Positions 33,872-47,314 are shown, numbered from the stretch's first letter. The stretch: DNA of 64,000 nt from Guyanagaster necrorhizus (GCF_019112545.1 NW_025064917.1:14599-78598); one strand, 5' to 3'. Notes: a model not told the origin generated them from the sequence alone. Program-made: numbers and translations.

Positions 33872-34691
33872 AAACTTGAAAATACACTTAATGTATTTTC
33901 AGAATTTACAAAATTATAAGTGAACATATTGAGAGTATGTCAATGGCAACAAGCTTCTTTCAAATGAGAGCAGTATTGTCTTGTCTTTGATCTCATTGAA
34001 TGTAGAGTCAGAAATGGCTTTATAAATAATATTATACATATTTGCCTCTTTCTGCTCATATTTCTCCAGTTTGTCCTTCAGCTTTTTTAGATTGTTATCT
34101 GAGAGTGGGAGTGAGAATGTGGTATCAGAGGACTAGTAGAACTTTTCCTTGTGGTCAACAGAATGCAGAGGTATATGAGCTGTCCCTTGCAAGTACCAGC
34201 TAAGGCTCTTGTTCAGGAATTTGTTGGTGAGCTTTTCTTCAAATGCTATTCAGTTTGATCTATCATCTGCAAGCTTCATTGTGCTGACTAGCTTTATTCA
34301 GTTCTCATAAACATGCTGGTAGTAGAATCCATAACCTGTTAGAGTTGATGAGATAGATGCATAGATATGGTAAATGAAAAACTGATTCAGAAGAAAACAG
34401 ATGCTAGAATAGAATGTCATAATGTTACTACATAGATAATAAGTAAATGTGATCAAATGAAGGTAGATATAGAGAATACTCACATCTCAATATTGTGGTT
34501 AAAAACTGAGAGTAAGTGGTATAGATTCAAGTGGCAATACATGGGTGATGCAAAATCATATATAATCATATGATTCTATTGTATATTCTTTTTCTACTTT
34601 GAGCTCAATCACATAAGCTTAGAGAAAATAAGTGCATTCATCAAGAAGAGAAAGAGAGGAAGCTGAATGAGCAATGTGGTGATGTGGTTAG
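33872..34691 (-). pseudogene. Possible Copia gag fragment and decayed DNA
   Basis: The minus strand from about 34,250 to 33,930 reads LTNKFLNKSLSWYLQGTAHI and, after one stop, KKLKDKLEKYEQKEANMYNI followed by AISDSTFNEIKDKT. This resembles the N-terminal gag region of Copia polyproteins, where a charged helix is followed by an Ile/Ser/Asp stretch. The match is by pattern only. The first 70 bp (33,872-33,940) also resemble, in plus sense, the minus strand near 23,380-23,440. The rest, to 34,691, holds no recognised gene. Confidence 0.35.
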
Positions 34692-35148
34692 TGTTACAAT
34701 TTTTCCTATTTTCCTTTATTTTAACTCTTATTTATGCTTAGTCAGAGTGCCTAAACCAGTGCTTAGAACCATGGGACAGACTTAATCATCACAACAAGCT
34801 GAGTCTGTCATTGTCTTCTGATGCAATGACAACTCTCAACAATGTACAACAATGCTTTTGTAGATAGCAGTGATGCTTAAGGACAAAGAGCACAAAGACT
34901 TGAATGAACACAATAGGTAGTATTATATTTATCTTATAAACAAACAGTATATAAGTAGAATAGCTTTCATTGTATAACCCCAGCTTCAAGCTAAAGTTTA
35001 TTCTATACCACTTCACTCTTGAGCTAATTCTATAGGCCTTAAAGCATTTAGTTAACAGACACATACAGTGAACTCTAACATGACTGTATAAATATGATAC
35101 AATGCTAGTTTATCATGTGTTCTGATCATATGCAACTTGGATCTAACA
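34692..35148 (+). repeat. 5' LTR of C3
   Basis: TGTTACAATTTTTCC to GGATCTAACA. It is followed by ATTAGCTTAAAGCTTC, a mutated family-C self-primer site. It is clearly diverged from the LTRs of C1 and C2, so C3 belongs to another subfamily. Confidence 0.75.
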
Positions 35149-35206
35149 ATTAGCTTAAAGCTTCTGCTTCCCTTTTCTTATGCATAATAAGTGCAAAGAA
35201 AACTGA

Positions 35207-36271
35207 ATGCCACCTGTACAGACTACAACCTCTGATCTTACTGATGACTTTTTTAGGCTTCTAGCCATGATCATGGGAACTCTTCTGGGGCTTCTTGCCA
35301 TTATCTAGCTTTGTCAAGGATGCCAATCAGTAACTGCTTGGATAGTCAAGCACTATCAAGTATTCCAATAAGTACAACAAATCTTATGCAATGTCACCCC
35401 CAATCACTCCTTCCATGACATCTCTCCTTCTGCCTAAGTCTTCTTTCAGCTCCAGGTCAGAACCATACCAGAAACTCAGTCTAGTGGCTTAGGTATGTGG
35501 AGTGATCAAGAAGAAGAAAGACACTTTTACCTCCCTTAAAGAATAGACAATAAAAACTGCAACTATCAGCACACAGGGTTCAAGAACCCATAGATCCTGG
35601 TGCACTTTCCTCCAGTCCTAGACCATGAAGATGAGGATCTTTCTGACAACTTCTTTGATGCTGAACCATCTCCTGATCCTTCCACCATCTCATGAGAGCC
35701 TGATATTGAAGATTACACTCAGGACTCCCTTGATGTCCCTCAGGTGGCTTCAAGATCCTGAAGTGTATTGCTGAACTCAGGTTATAACTCTCTCTATGTC
35801 ACACCAGCTGAAAACCTCACCTTCTTAGTCCATACTGACTACAGTAGTTATGGAGCCACTGATCTCTGGTCTAATAATGAAGACCCACTAGAGCAATAGA
35901 ATGAAAGGCTCACTGCATGAATCAATAAGAGTGGAAGACTTTATGCCTAGCTTGAGCCAGAAGGAAGACCATGAAACACCACTGAAAATGCAGAAGATTT
36001 TATATCTGCTGCTACTCAAGCAGAGTGGACCAAGAAAGATGAAGAAGAGTGAGCTCAGAATGCTGCAGAAGAGGTGGCTGACTGAGCTTTTGCTAGGCAT
36101 AAAGAAGAAAGATATGATCAGCAGTAGCACTAACAGTAGTATCAGTTAGAGGCCATAATCTAGAGATCCAGCTTCTCAGTCTGATATGACCAAGAAACTC
36201 TGGACTCTCCCTTTTGAGAGCCCAGCACTACTAAAGGAACTGACCTCTGAGCAGGGTCAGCAGAGGCTGCC
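35207..36271 (+). pseudogene. ORF1 / N-terminal Gag extension of C3 (first part)
   Basis: ATG at 35,207; MPPVQTTTSDLTDDFFRLLA, then the hydrophobic GTLLGLLAII and, after a stop, LCQGCQSVTAW. The first block ends at TAA 35,435. The same frame continues with DQEEERHFYLP, an acidic Ser/Pro stretch and a Lys/Glu-rich segment near 36,040 before the C2 insertion. It aligns block by block with C1, C2, C4 and C5. Confidence 0.55.
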
Positions 36272-36793
36272 TGTTATGATTTTTTCTATTTTCTTTCCTT
36301 TTTCTTTGGGAATAACCTCTATTTCTGCTTAGTCAGAGCATTTAGACCTGGTGCTTAGAACTGTGAGAATGCTTAGTCATTAGCACCACCCCAATTCTGG
36401 TCACTGCTATGAGGTCACACAACAGCACAATGATAGAGAAGTCTTTATTATCTTCATGCAGCAGTAACAGCAGTAATAGCATAACAGCAGGACAATACCT
36501 TTGTAGGTATCCTAGTAATGCTGGACAAAATACTACACAGCACCAGCAAAGACAATTAGATAGATTTATTCTTAGAATGATAAGGATTTAGTATTTAAAT
36601 AGTGTAGCTCTCACTGTAGTAACCCCAGCTTCAAGCTAAAGTTTATTCTCCACTATCTTATCTTGAGTGACTTGTAACTGCCTTGATCACACAACACCAA
36701 CAACACATCAATGGACTCTGATAGTATAATCTGAAGTGCAAGGTTCTATCAGTTTATCATGTGTTATTGGTCACATGGAATTTGGACTTAACA
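36272..36793 (+). repeat. 5' LTR of C2
   Basis: 522 bp, TGTTATGATTTTTTC to GGACTTAACA. TATTTAAAT at 36,592 and AGCTTCAAGCTAA at 36,627. The primer site TTAGCTCAAAGCT follows at 36,795, here with CA where C1 has TG, so the ancestor was CG. Confidence 0.85.
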
Positions 36794-36849
36794 ATTAGCT
36801 CAAAGCTTCTAGCTTCTCTTTCTCAAGCCCAATTGTGCTGAGAAACTGA

Positions 36850-38850
36850 ATGCCCCCTGCACTTAATCCATCTGACCCAAACTTTACTTATAAGTTCTTT
36901 GAACTCTTGGCTTCTATCATTGGAACACTGATCAGTTTATTGGTGATCATACAGCTGTGCTGTGGACACCAGTCAATAACTGCCTGGGCTATTCATTATT
37001 ACCAAGAGTTCCAACATATCTGCACCATTCTATGAAATGTCACATCAGACCTCCCCCTCTATGACATCCCTGCCTCTGCCTGACAGTCCTTCTAACCTGT
37101 AGAAGGACTTAGCTCTGAAAACATCCTTGGGAGCTCAACTGAAGAATATCCTAGAAAAGAAGAGAAGCAGCATCAGCAGCACACATACCCCCTGCAATCT
37201 CCATCTGCAGTCATCTGAGACTCTGGAAACCCTTAGGCTACAGGGTTTTGATGACTCAGACCTGACACCCCTATCCTGCCCTCTGAGCATAGCATCCCAG
37301 CAACAAGGACAACAACCCCTGTCCCTAGCATCAGCATTGGGCATCATGCTAGAGACTCTCTTGATGCTCTATGGATGGCTCGAGAGACCAGAAATTCCAG
37401 GGACCATGAGTCCTGAAAAACTATATCAGTATGTAGCAGAAGCACTGACCATAGAACAGGGGCCAATAATGACTCCTACTTTAATGACAACAGTAATGAG
37501 TGCCACTGGTGGTGAGCTGCTGCCATTGAGGCTGACTGGCTGGAGCACCACACAGCTAGCAGTAATACTAGCCAAGCAGAGAGCATATAAACAGTTTCAG
37601 GAAGAATGCAACAAGCCAACAATGCTGCCCTGGTCCTCTCTTGAGAGGACCAAGTTCAATATCCCAATAACATTTCTGAGTACCTCAAGGAGCAGGCACA
37701 GATTGATAACAAGATCACAAGAGAGAACACTCTCTTTGGATGCTATTTCCATGCCTGAAAGAGAGAACAACAAAGGAGTTCAGATAGAGGAGGAGCCAGT
37801 ATGCTCATTGGAACCACCACCAACAGCCTATCCAACCCTCCATTCTGGAAACCTGCCACTCCCACTAGCAAGTCTGACTCCTGGACAGGACCAGTTGAGA
37901 AAGTCATCCACACAAATGACATCCACTGGTCAGCCCTTCACAATAATGACCATCCATTATCTTACAGGACCAATACCATCATAGAGACTGACAATATTCC
38001 CATCAGGGAAGATGGTATATTGGCAGACCAAGAGACAGTTGGAGGGGACAATGAAGGTATCAACTCTGCAGGTGACATCAGGAGGTTTCTTGATAGAGAC
38101 TTCACCACTCTTTTTCTCAATCCCTGATTTTACTGAAACTTCCATTGGTATTGCAGAGCAATAGTGGCAGCAACAGAGGAAGGAGATGATGAGAAGTGAC
38201 AGGAGCAGCCCAAGGGGCAGCCTTCCCCTTGACCCAGACCCAATGATGCTGAACCTAGTACACAGTCCCAGCATGGCTGCCTCAGAGGTCTATGACCCAC
38301 ATGACAATTCCCTCCTCAAAGGGGACATGAGCAGCAAGACCACCAGTGAGGATATGGACAATGAGGAAGAGGATCTTGATGAGGCAGTCACAGACCCTCC
38401 AACTGACTGGGTCAGTTCATGGAATATATAAATGCATGAAGAGAAGCAGAAGGAACTAGCATGAGAGATATGTCAGAAGGATTTTATGGAGTTGTATCAG
38501 GAGAGCACAATTACTTTATGGATGGATGACACCTGGTTGGTGTCATCCATGGGCTAAAGGTATACCACTGCTGACAGGGTCAAGTGGGCAGAAATTTTAC
38601 AATATACAGCTACTGAGCAGGCCATCTTTATTTATAATAAAAGATATTTAGGACACCAAATGCAGGTGTTACTGTCATACAGGCTGAAGTATGGCTTAAT
38701 GCCAAGACCATGGATGCCAAGTGTGGTGCTGTCCAGGCCAGCCAACATAGTACCCACAATCCAAACAATGTCATCATGATACCTGTTTGCCACTTCAGCT
38801 GTCTGCAACATGGCATTTTGGCTTTCTTGAAGCTGACCCCAACTGAGTAG
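36850..38850 (+). pseudogene. ORF1 / N-terminal Gag extension of C2
   Basis: ATG at 36,850. The N-terminus MPPALNPSDPNFTYKFFELL is followed by the hydrophobic IIGTLISLLVIIQLC and then a conserved SITAWAIHYY. The first stop is TGA at 37,033, a likely former CGA or TGG. Downstream are Ser/Pro/Leu-rich and Gln/Glu-rich parts, an acidic stretch (DMDNEEEDLDEAV near 38,350) and WDDTW-like sequence near 38,525 that also occurs in C3. Several frame changes are present. The protein product and its role are unknown. Confidence 0.5.
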
Positions 38851-38939
38851 CTATTACCTGAACCCATGGAGGCTGCTGGTGTCACAGTATACATCATAGC
38901 TGACATAGACAGTTGTGTGAGGCTGTAAGTTGCTTGCAA

Positions 38940-39820
38940 AGTGGCTGAGCATAGAGGAAAGTCATGGTATTCATCGATATCAGATGTATCTAGAGAATTT
39001 GAGTGATTAGTTTATAAAACTAACTGGGCTCAATAGTCAAGGTCCTTGGCTTGCTCAAAGGTTTGTCACTTGGTGGTCAAAAGGAAAGAGAAGCTAAATC
39101 AAATTTCTGAAACAGATATAATAAGGAAAGACCAGGGATGGCTGTATGCATGCTCATGTGTCACTAGAGCCCATACATGTTGGTTTTGTGTATATATAGA
39201 AGTATCCTAGAACAAAAGAGTCAGAAGAAAGAGAATGTTCTAGCTCATTTACCTCTGCTTCAAGCAAGAGCAAACCACCCAGGATATATGCAACTACAGT
39301 ATAGGGAGAGTATGCTGCCCCTGCTCAGCATACAAGTGGTGGTCCAAGCTGTTGTATATCAATCCCCAGCATGTTCCAAGGAGGTGTTGTCTGCTGTCAG
39401 CTTCAGTCTTTGCATCAGACAGAGTAGAGAGAGGAGTTGTGTTGAATTGAACTGGAGAGGAATTTAACAAATATAAAAGTAATAAAAATGAACTGGTATA
39501 TGCATCAGACACCTATATAACCCATACTAATCCTCCTTCCAATGTCTGGAACAGCTCTGTTGTCAGAGAGGTGAGCCACCTCAACATCAGTGCCAAGATC
39601 TTGAAGGTATAAGCTCTTTGAGGCTGTAGGCCTCCAGATGCATGCTTGTCAGTCCATAAGCAATGCAGTGTCATGATTGAATGGAATAGAAACCTATACA
39701 GAAGAATTGAAGGAATAACAGTAGAAATGGTGGTAAAAGATAAGGAAAAGATGTGACAAACCAAAAAAGAAAGTACAAGTCAGCTGATTCATGACATCAA
39801 GTCTATGTGCCTGGCAACTC
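38940..39820. other. C2-specific insertion in gag region, unidentified
   Basis: Sequence here has no counterpart at the matching place in C1 (about 28,250). An 8-bp word CATAGAGG occurs near both edges (about 38,949 and 39,830), but no terminal inverted repeat is seen. Open frames on both strands show no known motif. Confidence 0.35.
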
Positions 39821-39829
39821 ATACTACCA

Positions 39830-41055
39830 TAGAGGTTTGGCAACAATTTGCCAGACAACCACTGCCAGATGAAGCTGAAGGCAGTGGGAAGGCTCCAGAG
39901 GCTCCAGCCCCATCTGATCCCACAGAGAATGATCCTGTGGTAATCATACAGGGCTGGATGATCAAGAATGGACAGATCATATGAAAAGAAGTACTGCTGT
40001 CAGAAAGTCCTATTGCTGATGATGGCTCTCTCCATTCTTTCCCAGGACTCCCACCAGTCTGGACAGTTCCACCTGCTGGAGGAATCCCAAACCCAATAGC
40101 TACACTTGCCATCAACACTCAAATACTTAATATAAAGCTGACTCTTGTGAGCAAACTGTGTTTTTTCAAAGGACAATCTGATAATATTAATTGTTTTCTT
40201 ATTGACTGCAATCAATACTTTCAAGTATTTGCCTCATACTTCCTTCTTGACATGTACAAGGTAACCTTTGCTGCCACTCACATGATGGAGAAGGCCAAAA
40301 CATGGTGGATTTTGATTTTCCCTATGTTTTGGTCAACTATGTGATTGCATCATCAATATCCCTCATGGCTGGTCTTCAAACAAATGATCATTGACAAGTT
40401 CATGGATCCAGCCATCCAAGAAGTCTACAAACAGAAGATGAAGGACTTTAAGATGGGAGATAAATCAGCTAATGACTACTTTGATGAGTTGGAATGATCC
40501 AGCAAACTTGCCAGAGTCTGAGATGATATGTCTGACACTGGAAGAATGGTCAAATATATAAAGATGGAAGCTCCAGCCTCCTATCTCAAGATTATCTCTG
40601 ATATTGGCCATGGAGTCCCAGTTGGATATGATGAATAAAAGGCACATATTGTCATGATGTACCAAGAATGACAACAACAGAAGACAGAATCATCTGCCCT
40701 ATCATGGGGAGGACAGAAGCATCAGAGACAGAGCATAAAGCCCTCTACCCTCAATGTGACCATGTCTGCCAAGCCTAGAGGCTCAGCCCCAACTTCTTCT
40801 TTCAGTGAGAAGCAAACTGGTATGGGCATGACATATACCAGAATGGGTCAGCTGATGGATGTGGACCAACTCAAGAAGGGGGGGAAATGTTTTAATTGTG
40901 GCCAGAAGAGCCATATGGCATGAAACCATCTCCAGAAGAAGAATAAATGCACCTGAGAAGATATATGAGTTTAGATTGCCAAATTAATAAAGGAAGATGA
41001 GGATCTTGGGCCTGACAAAAAGCCTGAGGAGGTAAAAGGGATGGCTGAGCAGTAA
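39830..41055 (+). pseudogene. Gag capsid and zinc knuckle of C2
   Basis: Begins with a Pro/Glu-rich linker (IEVWQQFARQPLPDEAEG). The capsid region follows: FFKGQSDNINCFLIDCNQYF near 40,170, VYKQKMKDFKMGDKSANDYF near 40,420. The knuckle at 40,888 starts CFNCGQKSHMA, then a TGA, and the last Cys is lost. The frame ends with TAA at 41,053. Several TGA and TAA codons disrupt it. It matches C1 gag over its length. Confidence 0.74.
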
Positions 41056-44000
41056 GTGATTCCACTGACTCAGCCAAATTATTAAAGAGTAGACTGTCAC
41101 CTCCAGCCATTGAACAGACTAACTTTATTTCTGTAGTACCCCCTATGCTTATACTCTTTATGTCTAAATTATGCATGCATTCAAATATACCCAACAGTAT
41201 CACTCACCTATTGGAATCACCTAAGGAATTGAAACAGGAATCTCAACCACCAACAAATGGCTGAACAAGGGCAGAGAGCCCTCAAAAAGATAAGTCATTA
41301 ATTAAAGTTCATTAAGCTAACAAATCAATAGAAACTCAATTGCCTGCAGGCTGAACAGAGGTAGAGAACCCCATTGGATGGCTAAAACTATTCAACACCA
41401 AATGGACTTGGTGAGCCATCAAGAACATGAAGGATGAAGCTGTGACAAAGGCCATACTCAAGAATTGAGTACACAAGACCCAAGCCAAGGAGGTGATCAA
41501 CAAGATGATCACTGGAATGCAAGAAGCAGAATGATGCTGAGTCTTGGAATGGCTCAATAAACTGCATGCACTGTGAAAATTCATCTGATGATCCAGGACT
41601 ACAGGCCAGAACTTATTGGCTGAAGCCCAAATTGAAACACTGACATCTTGAAGTACTCATAAGGTCACCACACTAATTGACAGTGGATGCACTGGAAGTT
41701 CCATCAATCATGCTTTTGTCACCAAGCACAAACTCTCAAATTGAGCTATGATGGCACTAATCCCAGTCTATAATGCAGATGGGACAAAAAATTAAGCCAG
41801 TTTGATCACCAAATATATCAATCTTAGACTCACTATCAGTGATCATTCAGAATGGATTGACTTGGCAGTAACTGACTTGGGAACCAAGGAAATATTCCTT
41901 GGTTATGATTGGCTGATTTGACACAATTTACTAATCAATTGGAAGACTGGACACATTATCTTTGCTAGATGCTAATGCCAGAAGATTCCATTCAAGTTAC
42001 CAGATGAAGACCCTGAAGACTGATAGGATGAAGAAATGGAAGACAGTGAGACAATTCTTGCTGTTGACCTGCAGAAGGCTATGTATATATGTGCAGTACA
42101 TCATGCAAACAATCTAGCAGCAAAGGCCAATGCTGGAAAAGAGGAAAAGACATTTGAGGAAATAGTGCCTGAATAGGCAAGAGATTACTGAGACTTATTC
42201 AAAAAGAAAAGTTTCGATAAACTATCTGACCCAAAGCCTTGGGACCATACTATAGAACTAATTCCCAATATAAATGCCAATCTGAATTGCAAGTGCTATC
42301 CACTTGGCAGTAACAAACAACAAGAGCTAGACAAGTTTCTCGATGAAAACCTATCTAGTGGATGAATCTGATCATCAAAGTTACCAATAGCTTCTTCCTT
42401 CTTTTTTATCAAAAAGAAGAATGGCAAACTCTGACCAGTACAGGACTATCAGAAGCTCAATGAAATGATGATCAAAAAGCATTATCTGCTTCCTTTAATC
42501 TTGAAGTTAATGGATAAACTCTGAGGTGCCAGGTACTACACTAAACTGGATGTTTGGTGGGGGTACAATAATGTGTGCATCAAGAAAGGTGATGAATGGA
42601 AGGCCACTTTTCAAACTAACCATGGGCTGTTTGAACTAATGGTAATGTTTTTTGGACTTACCAATTCACCAGCAACCTTCCAGTGAATGATGAATGACAT
42701 CTTCAAGGATCTCATTGCCACTGGAAAAGTCACAACCTATTTGGATGACATTCTCATTATGTCTAAAACCAAGAAGGAGCATTGATGGCTAGTATGATAA
42801 GTACTAGCCTTGATGAGGAAGCATCGACTTTTCCTCAAGGCTAAGAAGTGTGAATTTGAGATATTGGAAACTGAATACCTTGGAGTCATTATCAGTGAAG
42901 GAAGCATCAGGATGGACTCTGTCAAAGTGACAGAAGTAACTGAGTGGCCAGAACTGATGAAGAAGAAGGAATTGCAATCATTTCTTGGATTCACCAACTT
43001 CTACCAATGGTTCATCTGGGACTACAGCAAAATAGTCCAACCCATGACACAATTGACTGAAAATTCTCCATGGACTTGAGGAATTTCCCAATGAATGGCA
43101 TTTAATAATCTTAAACACCAATTGGCTGAAGACATCATTCTTGTCATACCAAGCCAGGATGGAAAATTCAGAGTGGAAGCTGACTCCAGTGAAAGCACTA
43201 TTGGAGCAGTTCTTTCATAAGAACAGGATAGCAAATGGTGACCCATTGTCTTTATGTCAAAGATGCTTACAGCCACTGAGCACAACTATAAAATATATGA
43301 CAAAGAACTCCTCACTATAATGCTTGCTCTAGCTGAATGGCGGCATTATCTCATTGGAGCAGTCCAGACCTTTGAAATCTGGATGGATCACTAGAACCTC
43401 TGATACTTCTGACTCTCTCAAAAACTTAATTGCTGACAAGCCTGATAGATAATAGAATTATCAGAATATGAATATATGCTATATCACAAAGCTGGTGCAG
43501 CAAATAAGAAGGCTGACTTCCTCAGTCAGAGGGCTGACCATAAGCAGAGAGGAGACAACAATAAGAAAATCATACTCCTATGATCAGAACACTTCTATAC
43601 CATGATAATGCCAATGAAAGAAGAGATGCATGAATGCATCAAGAGCACCATCAGGGATCTCCACAAGTGGGATCAAAGAATTGCCCCATCACTCAATCAT
43701 GAGTGGGGACTAACAAAAGAAGGGAGATTGATCTATTATGATGGACAGATCTATATTCCAAGAGATCAGAGACTTTATGATGACATCATTGCCACATGTC
43801 ATGATCACATGACTGCTAGACACCCTGAGATCACTAAAATAAAGGAATTAGTCTTAAGAGAGTATTAGTGGCCTAAAATGGACTATGATATCATCTGATA
43901 TGTCAAGACTTGCAAGGTTTGTCAGTGCAGTAAAGCCTCAATACAACTCAGGGCAGCTCCACTCCATCCAAATGAGGTTCCTTCATCACCATAGACTCAC

Positions 44001-45375
44001 ATCTCAGTGGATATGATAACCAGGCTTTCTGAAAGTGATAGCTATGATGTAATCATAGTCATAGTCAATTGCTTCTCAAAGGCAATCATCCCAATTGCCT
44101 GTTTGACAGAATTAACATCAGAGGGATGGGCAAAAATCCTATGAGATGAGGTTTATGCAAAGTACAGCATGCCTCAGATAGTGATTTCAGACAGAGAACT
44201 ACAATTTATATCTAAATTCTTGAATGATTTGTATTGACTCCTCAACATCAAATGAAATGCCTCAACAGCATATCACCCTCAGACAGATGGCCAAACAGAG
44301 TGGGTGAACTAAGAAATTGAAAAGTATCTCTGACTTTTCATCAACCATTGACAAGACAATTGGACCAAATAGCTAGCATTAGCTGCCTTCTAACATAACA
44401 ATAGGATTCACACAGCAACCAGCAAAACACCCTTCTTTGTCAACTATGGACAAAACCCACCAGTTGCACAAAGTAAACAGATATATACAATGACACTGGC
44501 ATTATTGGATTTTGCAATGACAATGGCAAAAATCCATGAAGTAATAAAAACAACACTCAAAAAGGCTGCCACCACTATAAAGAAACAATATAACAAGTAT
44601 CATTGACTGGCTCATGAATATTCAGTCAACAATAAAGTTTGGTTAGATGCAATCAATCTCCATCTTTCCAGACCAAAACAAAAGTTAGCAGACAAATAAA
44701 CAGGACTATTCAAAGTTGTCACCAAAATTGACAACTTCACATATAAGTTGAAGCTACTAACAACTTGAAAAATTCATAATATCTTTAATAAGATATTAAT
44801 AACACCCTATATTCCACCAGCCTTTCCAAATCAGAAATAGCCACTGCCTCCACCATCAGAACTCATTGATGACAAAGAATACTATGAAATCAATGAAGTG
44901 CTAAACCACAAATACTGAAAAGTGAAAGCACAAGGCAGAGGCATAAAAATAACCATTGACTATTTAGACAGCTGGAAAGGCTAAGGACTGGAATCAAACC
45001 AATGGGTCAACAAAAAATATATGAACATGGAGGAGGCAATCCATGACTATAAACAACAAATCAACAAGATAGACACAGCAGAGGATATATTCAACATTAT
45101 ACCCTATTGAGTCACAACATCTGCAAAATATGATGACAAATGGGATATACACTGAAGAGCAATATCCAAAACATTTTCTGACTAGCAAGTCACAAATGAG
45201 CAGTGGTCCACAAAACATAACAAAAACAGGAAGAAGGAGCTTCCATCAATACCTGCAACATCAGCAGGATACTCTGATAGATCCCTGCTTCAACCAAGCA
45301 GGAGTAATCACCAACATTATGGGTCCAGCAGATAGGCCATCTGCAAGTGGCCAGGAGAACTTATCTCTAAATTAA
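41056..45375 (+). pseudogene. Pol of C2 (protease to chromodomain)
   Basis: The protease LIDSGCTGSSINHAF near 41,675 keeps its catalytic Asp and lies in the -1 frame relative to gag. The RT box YLDD at 42,738-42,749 is intact. RNase H has FRVEADSSESTIGAVL near 43,170. Integrase carries HPEITKIKEL and a zinc CKVCQC-type pair, followed by a DDE region near 44,000-44,310 (ISVDMIT, SDRELQFIS, QTDGQTEWVN). The chromodomain is near 44,930-45,050. Beyond it the frame runs about 100 codons further to LSLN at 45,373, a tail absent from C1. Numerous stops make it inactive. Confidence 0.8.
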
Positions 45376-45407
45376 CCATCAGGACAATGGTCTTAAGGAG
45401 GGGATAA

Positions 45408-45929
45408 TGTTACAATTTTTTCTATTTTCTTTTCTTTTTCTTTGGGAATAACCCCTATTTCTGCTTAGTCAGAGTGCCTAGATCTGGTGCTTAGGACTGT
45501 GAGAATGCTTAGTCATCAGCACCATCCCAATTTTGGTCACTGCTGTAAGGTCATGCAACAGCATAATGACAGAGAAGTCTTTCTTATCTTCATGCAGCAG
45601 TAACAGCAGTAACAACACAACAGCAGGACAATACCTTTGTAGGTATCCTAGTAATGCTGGACAAAATACTACACAGCACTGGCAAAGACAATTAGGTAGA
45701 TTTATTCTTAGAATGATAAGGATTTAATATTTAAGTAGTGTAGCTCTCACTATAGTAACCTCAGCTTTGAGCTAAAGTTTATTCTTCACTATCTTATCTC
45801 GAGCAACTTGTAACTGCCTTGATCACACAACACTAACAACACATCAGTGGACTCTGATAGTATAACCTGAAGTGCAAGGTTCTATTAGTTTATCACATGT
45901 TATTGGTCACATGGAATTTGGGCTTAACA
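45408..45929 (+). repeat. 3' LTR of C2
   Basis: 522 bp, same length as the 5' LTR. It is preceded by the purine tract AAGGAGGGGA and TAA, and followed by the CTGCC duplicate. Confidence 0.85.
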
Positions 45930-46854
45930 CTGCCACTTCTAGTGAGGCTGCTTGACACACCATATATTCATCTCATTTCAGAACTTCCAGTATTACCAGC
46001 ACTAATACTATTCTCTCTCACTCTGAATTCATATTTAACACTTATAGACTTTGAGTCTCCCTTAACACTCATGTCTCTGACCACAGCCTCTGAAGGTTTC
46101 TGAGAGGAAGAGTTGCAGCACTCTTCCTTAATCTCTAATATTACAGAAACTTCCAAATCTATCACTGTGAATTGAAAGAGCAGAGAGTGCATAGCAGCTA
46201 TTGAGAGGATATCAAGATCAGTGTTGGCTGATCTCTCAGACAGTCTCCTTCTCTAGTCAACAACAGAGAGGCTGAGCCCAGCATCAGAAACAATGATCAG
46301 CTTGCTGGCAACTATCAAAGCCTCTGCCTCATCCATCTACAATCAGCCTGAGAGCTTTCTCAGTGAGAATAGTGAGAAAGAGGTGGATGACAAGGACAAA
46401 AAGGACAGCAAGAAAGTGAGAGGGGACACTCTGCTTAACTGAAGAAATATACAACAATATGAGCAAGAAGAAACTGATGATGAAGTGTTAAAAGAAGAAA
46501 TCCAACAGACCAGAAAGAAGGAATATTTAAAGCTCTATTAGAAGAGAACAGTGTTCCTATGGAGGGACACTAACTGATTGGCATTGAGCCTGGGACAAGA
46601 GTATATTTATGTAGATGAAACAGAATAGTGGAATATTCTACAATATTCCACCACTAAACATGCTATTTCAGTTTATAACAGGAGACATCCAGAAAATCAA
46701 CTTGGCAACCTTCCAGCATACCAGTCAAAGTACAACATTTGACCAATGCTATAGATACCATTGGTCACACCAAAGCATGCTATATATATGGCACTCTTAA
46801 TCTGAATCATGGAGAGCCAGCATTTATACTCCATGCTATCAATCTAATTCTCAG
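45930..46854 (+). pseudogene. N-terminal Gag extension of C3 (second part)
   Basis: Continues C3 after the C2 insertion. An acidic/Lys-rich stretch (KEVDDKDKKDSKKV near 46,380) and KEYLKLY, then WNILQYSTTKHAISVYNRRH near 46,630 align with C1 (KEYQEYYLQ, EILKWAATDYMA) and C2 (EILQYTATEQAIFIYNKRY). It ends at the LTR of C4. Confidence 0.55.
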
Positions 46855-47314
46855 TGTTATGGTTTTTTCCATTTTTATTCTTATTTTCATAGTATTAACT
46901 CCTATTTATGCTTAGTTAAGACACCTATGCTGAGTGCTTAAGATCATAAGACAGTTTTGGTCAGCACAATTGGCTATTGTCTCTCAACTCATAGTGATAC
47001 TCTGACAACAGCACAACAAGCCTTTTGTAGATAACATTGACTCACCAGGACAACAAGTACTATAGCACAGACACTTACAATTAGTAGTAGTAATAATAGC
47101 AACTGAGCTAGTAGTATATAAGTAGCATAAACAGTGCTATGTATTCCTAATCTTGAACTATCTTTTATCATACCCACTTACTCAAGTCTATTTGCATAGA
47201 CCTTGAGACATAACAACCACACATATCACATATTAGACTCAGGCATGATTGTATGAACATGATATAGTGCTTGTTTACCATGTGATATTGAACATATATC
47301 ACTTGACTCTAATA
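46855..47314 (+). repeat. 5' LTR of C4
   Basis: 460 bp, TGTTATGGTTTTTTCC to GACTCTAATA (ancestral CTAACA). It is followed by ATTAGTTTGAGAC, a worn primer site. CpG is lost. Confidence 0.7.

Larger units (their letters stand above)
36272..45929 (+). mobile_element. C2: complete family-C Gypsy element
   Basis: Two 522-bp LTRs and the 5-bp duplication CTGCC (36,267-36,271 and 45,930-45,934). Length 9,658 bp. Internal order as in C1, with about 0.9 kb of extra sequence inside the gag region (38,940-39,820) and about 0.3 kb of extra sequence after the chromodomain. The two LTRs differ by transitions at former CpG sites, for example TGTTATGA against TGTTACAA. It is inserted in C3. Confidence 0.88.
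34692..46854 (+). mobile_element. C3: family-C element, 3'-truncated, split by C2
   Basis: A 457-bp LTR at 34,692 is followed by the family-C primer site, ORF1 and, after the C2 insertion (CTGCC repeated at 36,267 and 45,930), more of the N-terminal gag region up to 46,854. There the LTR of C4 begins. Capsid domain, pol and 3' LTR are not found in the window. CpG is essentially gone. Confidence 0.72.

Noticed and set aside
38945..39840. CATAGAGG on both sides as an 8-bp hAT-type target duplication
   Set aside because: No terminal inverted repeats or transposase motifs, and the exact edges of the extra segment are uncertain.
46855..47314. LTR at 46,855 as the 3' LTR of C3
   Set aside because: It is followed by a primer site and ORF1, so it is a 5' LTR, and it differs clearly from the LTR at 34,692.
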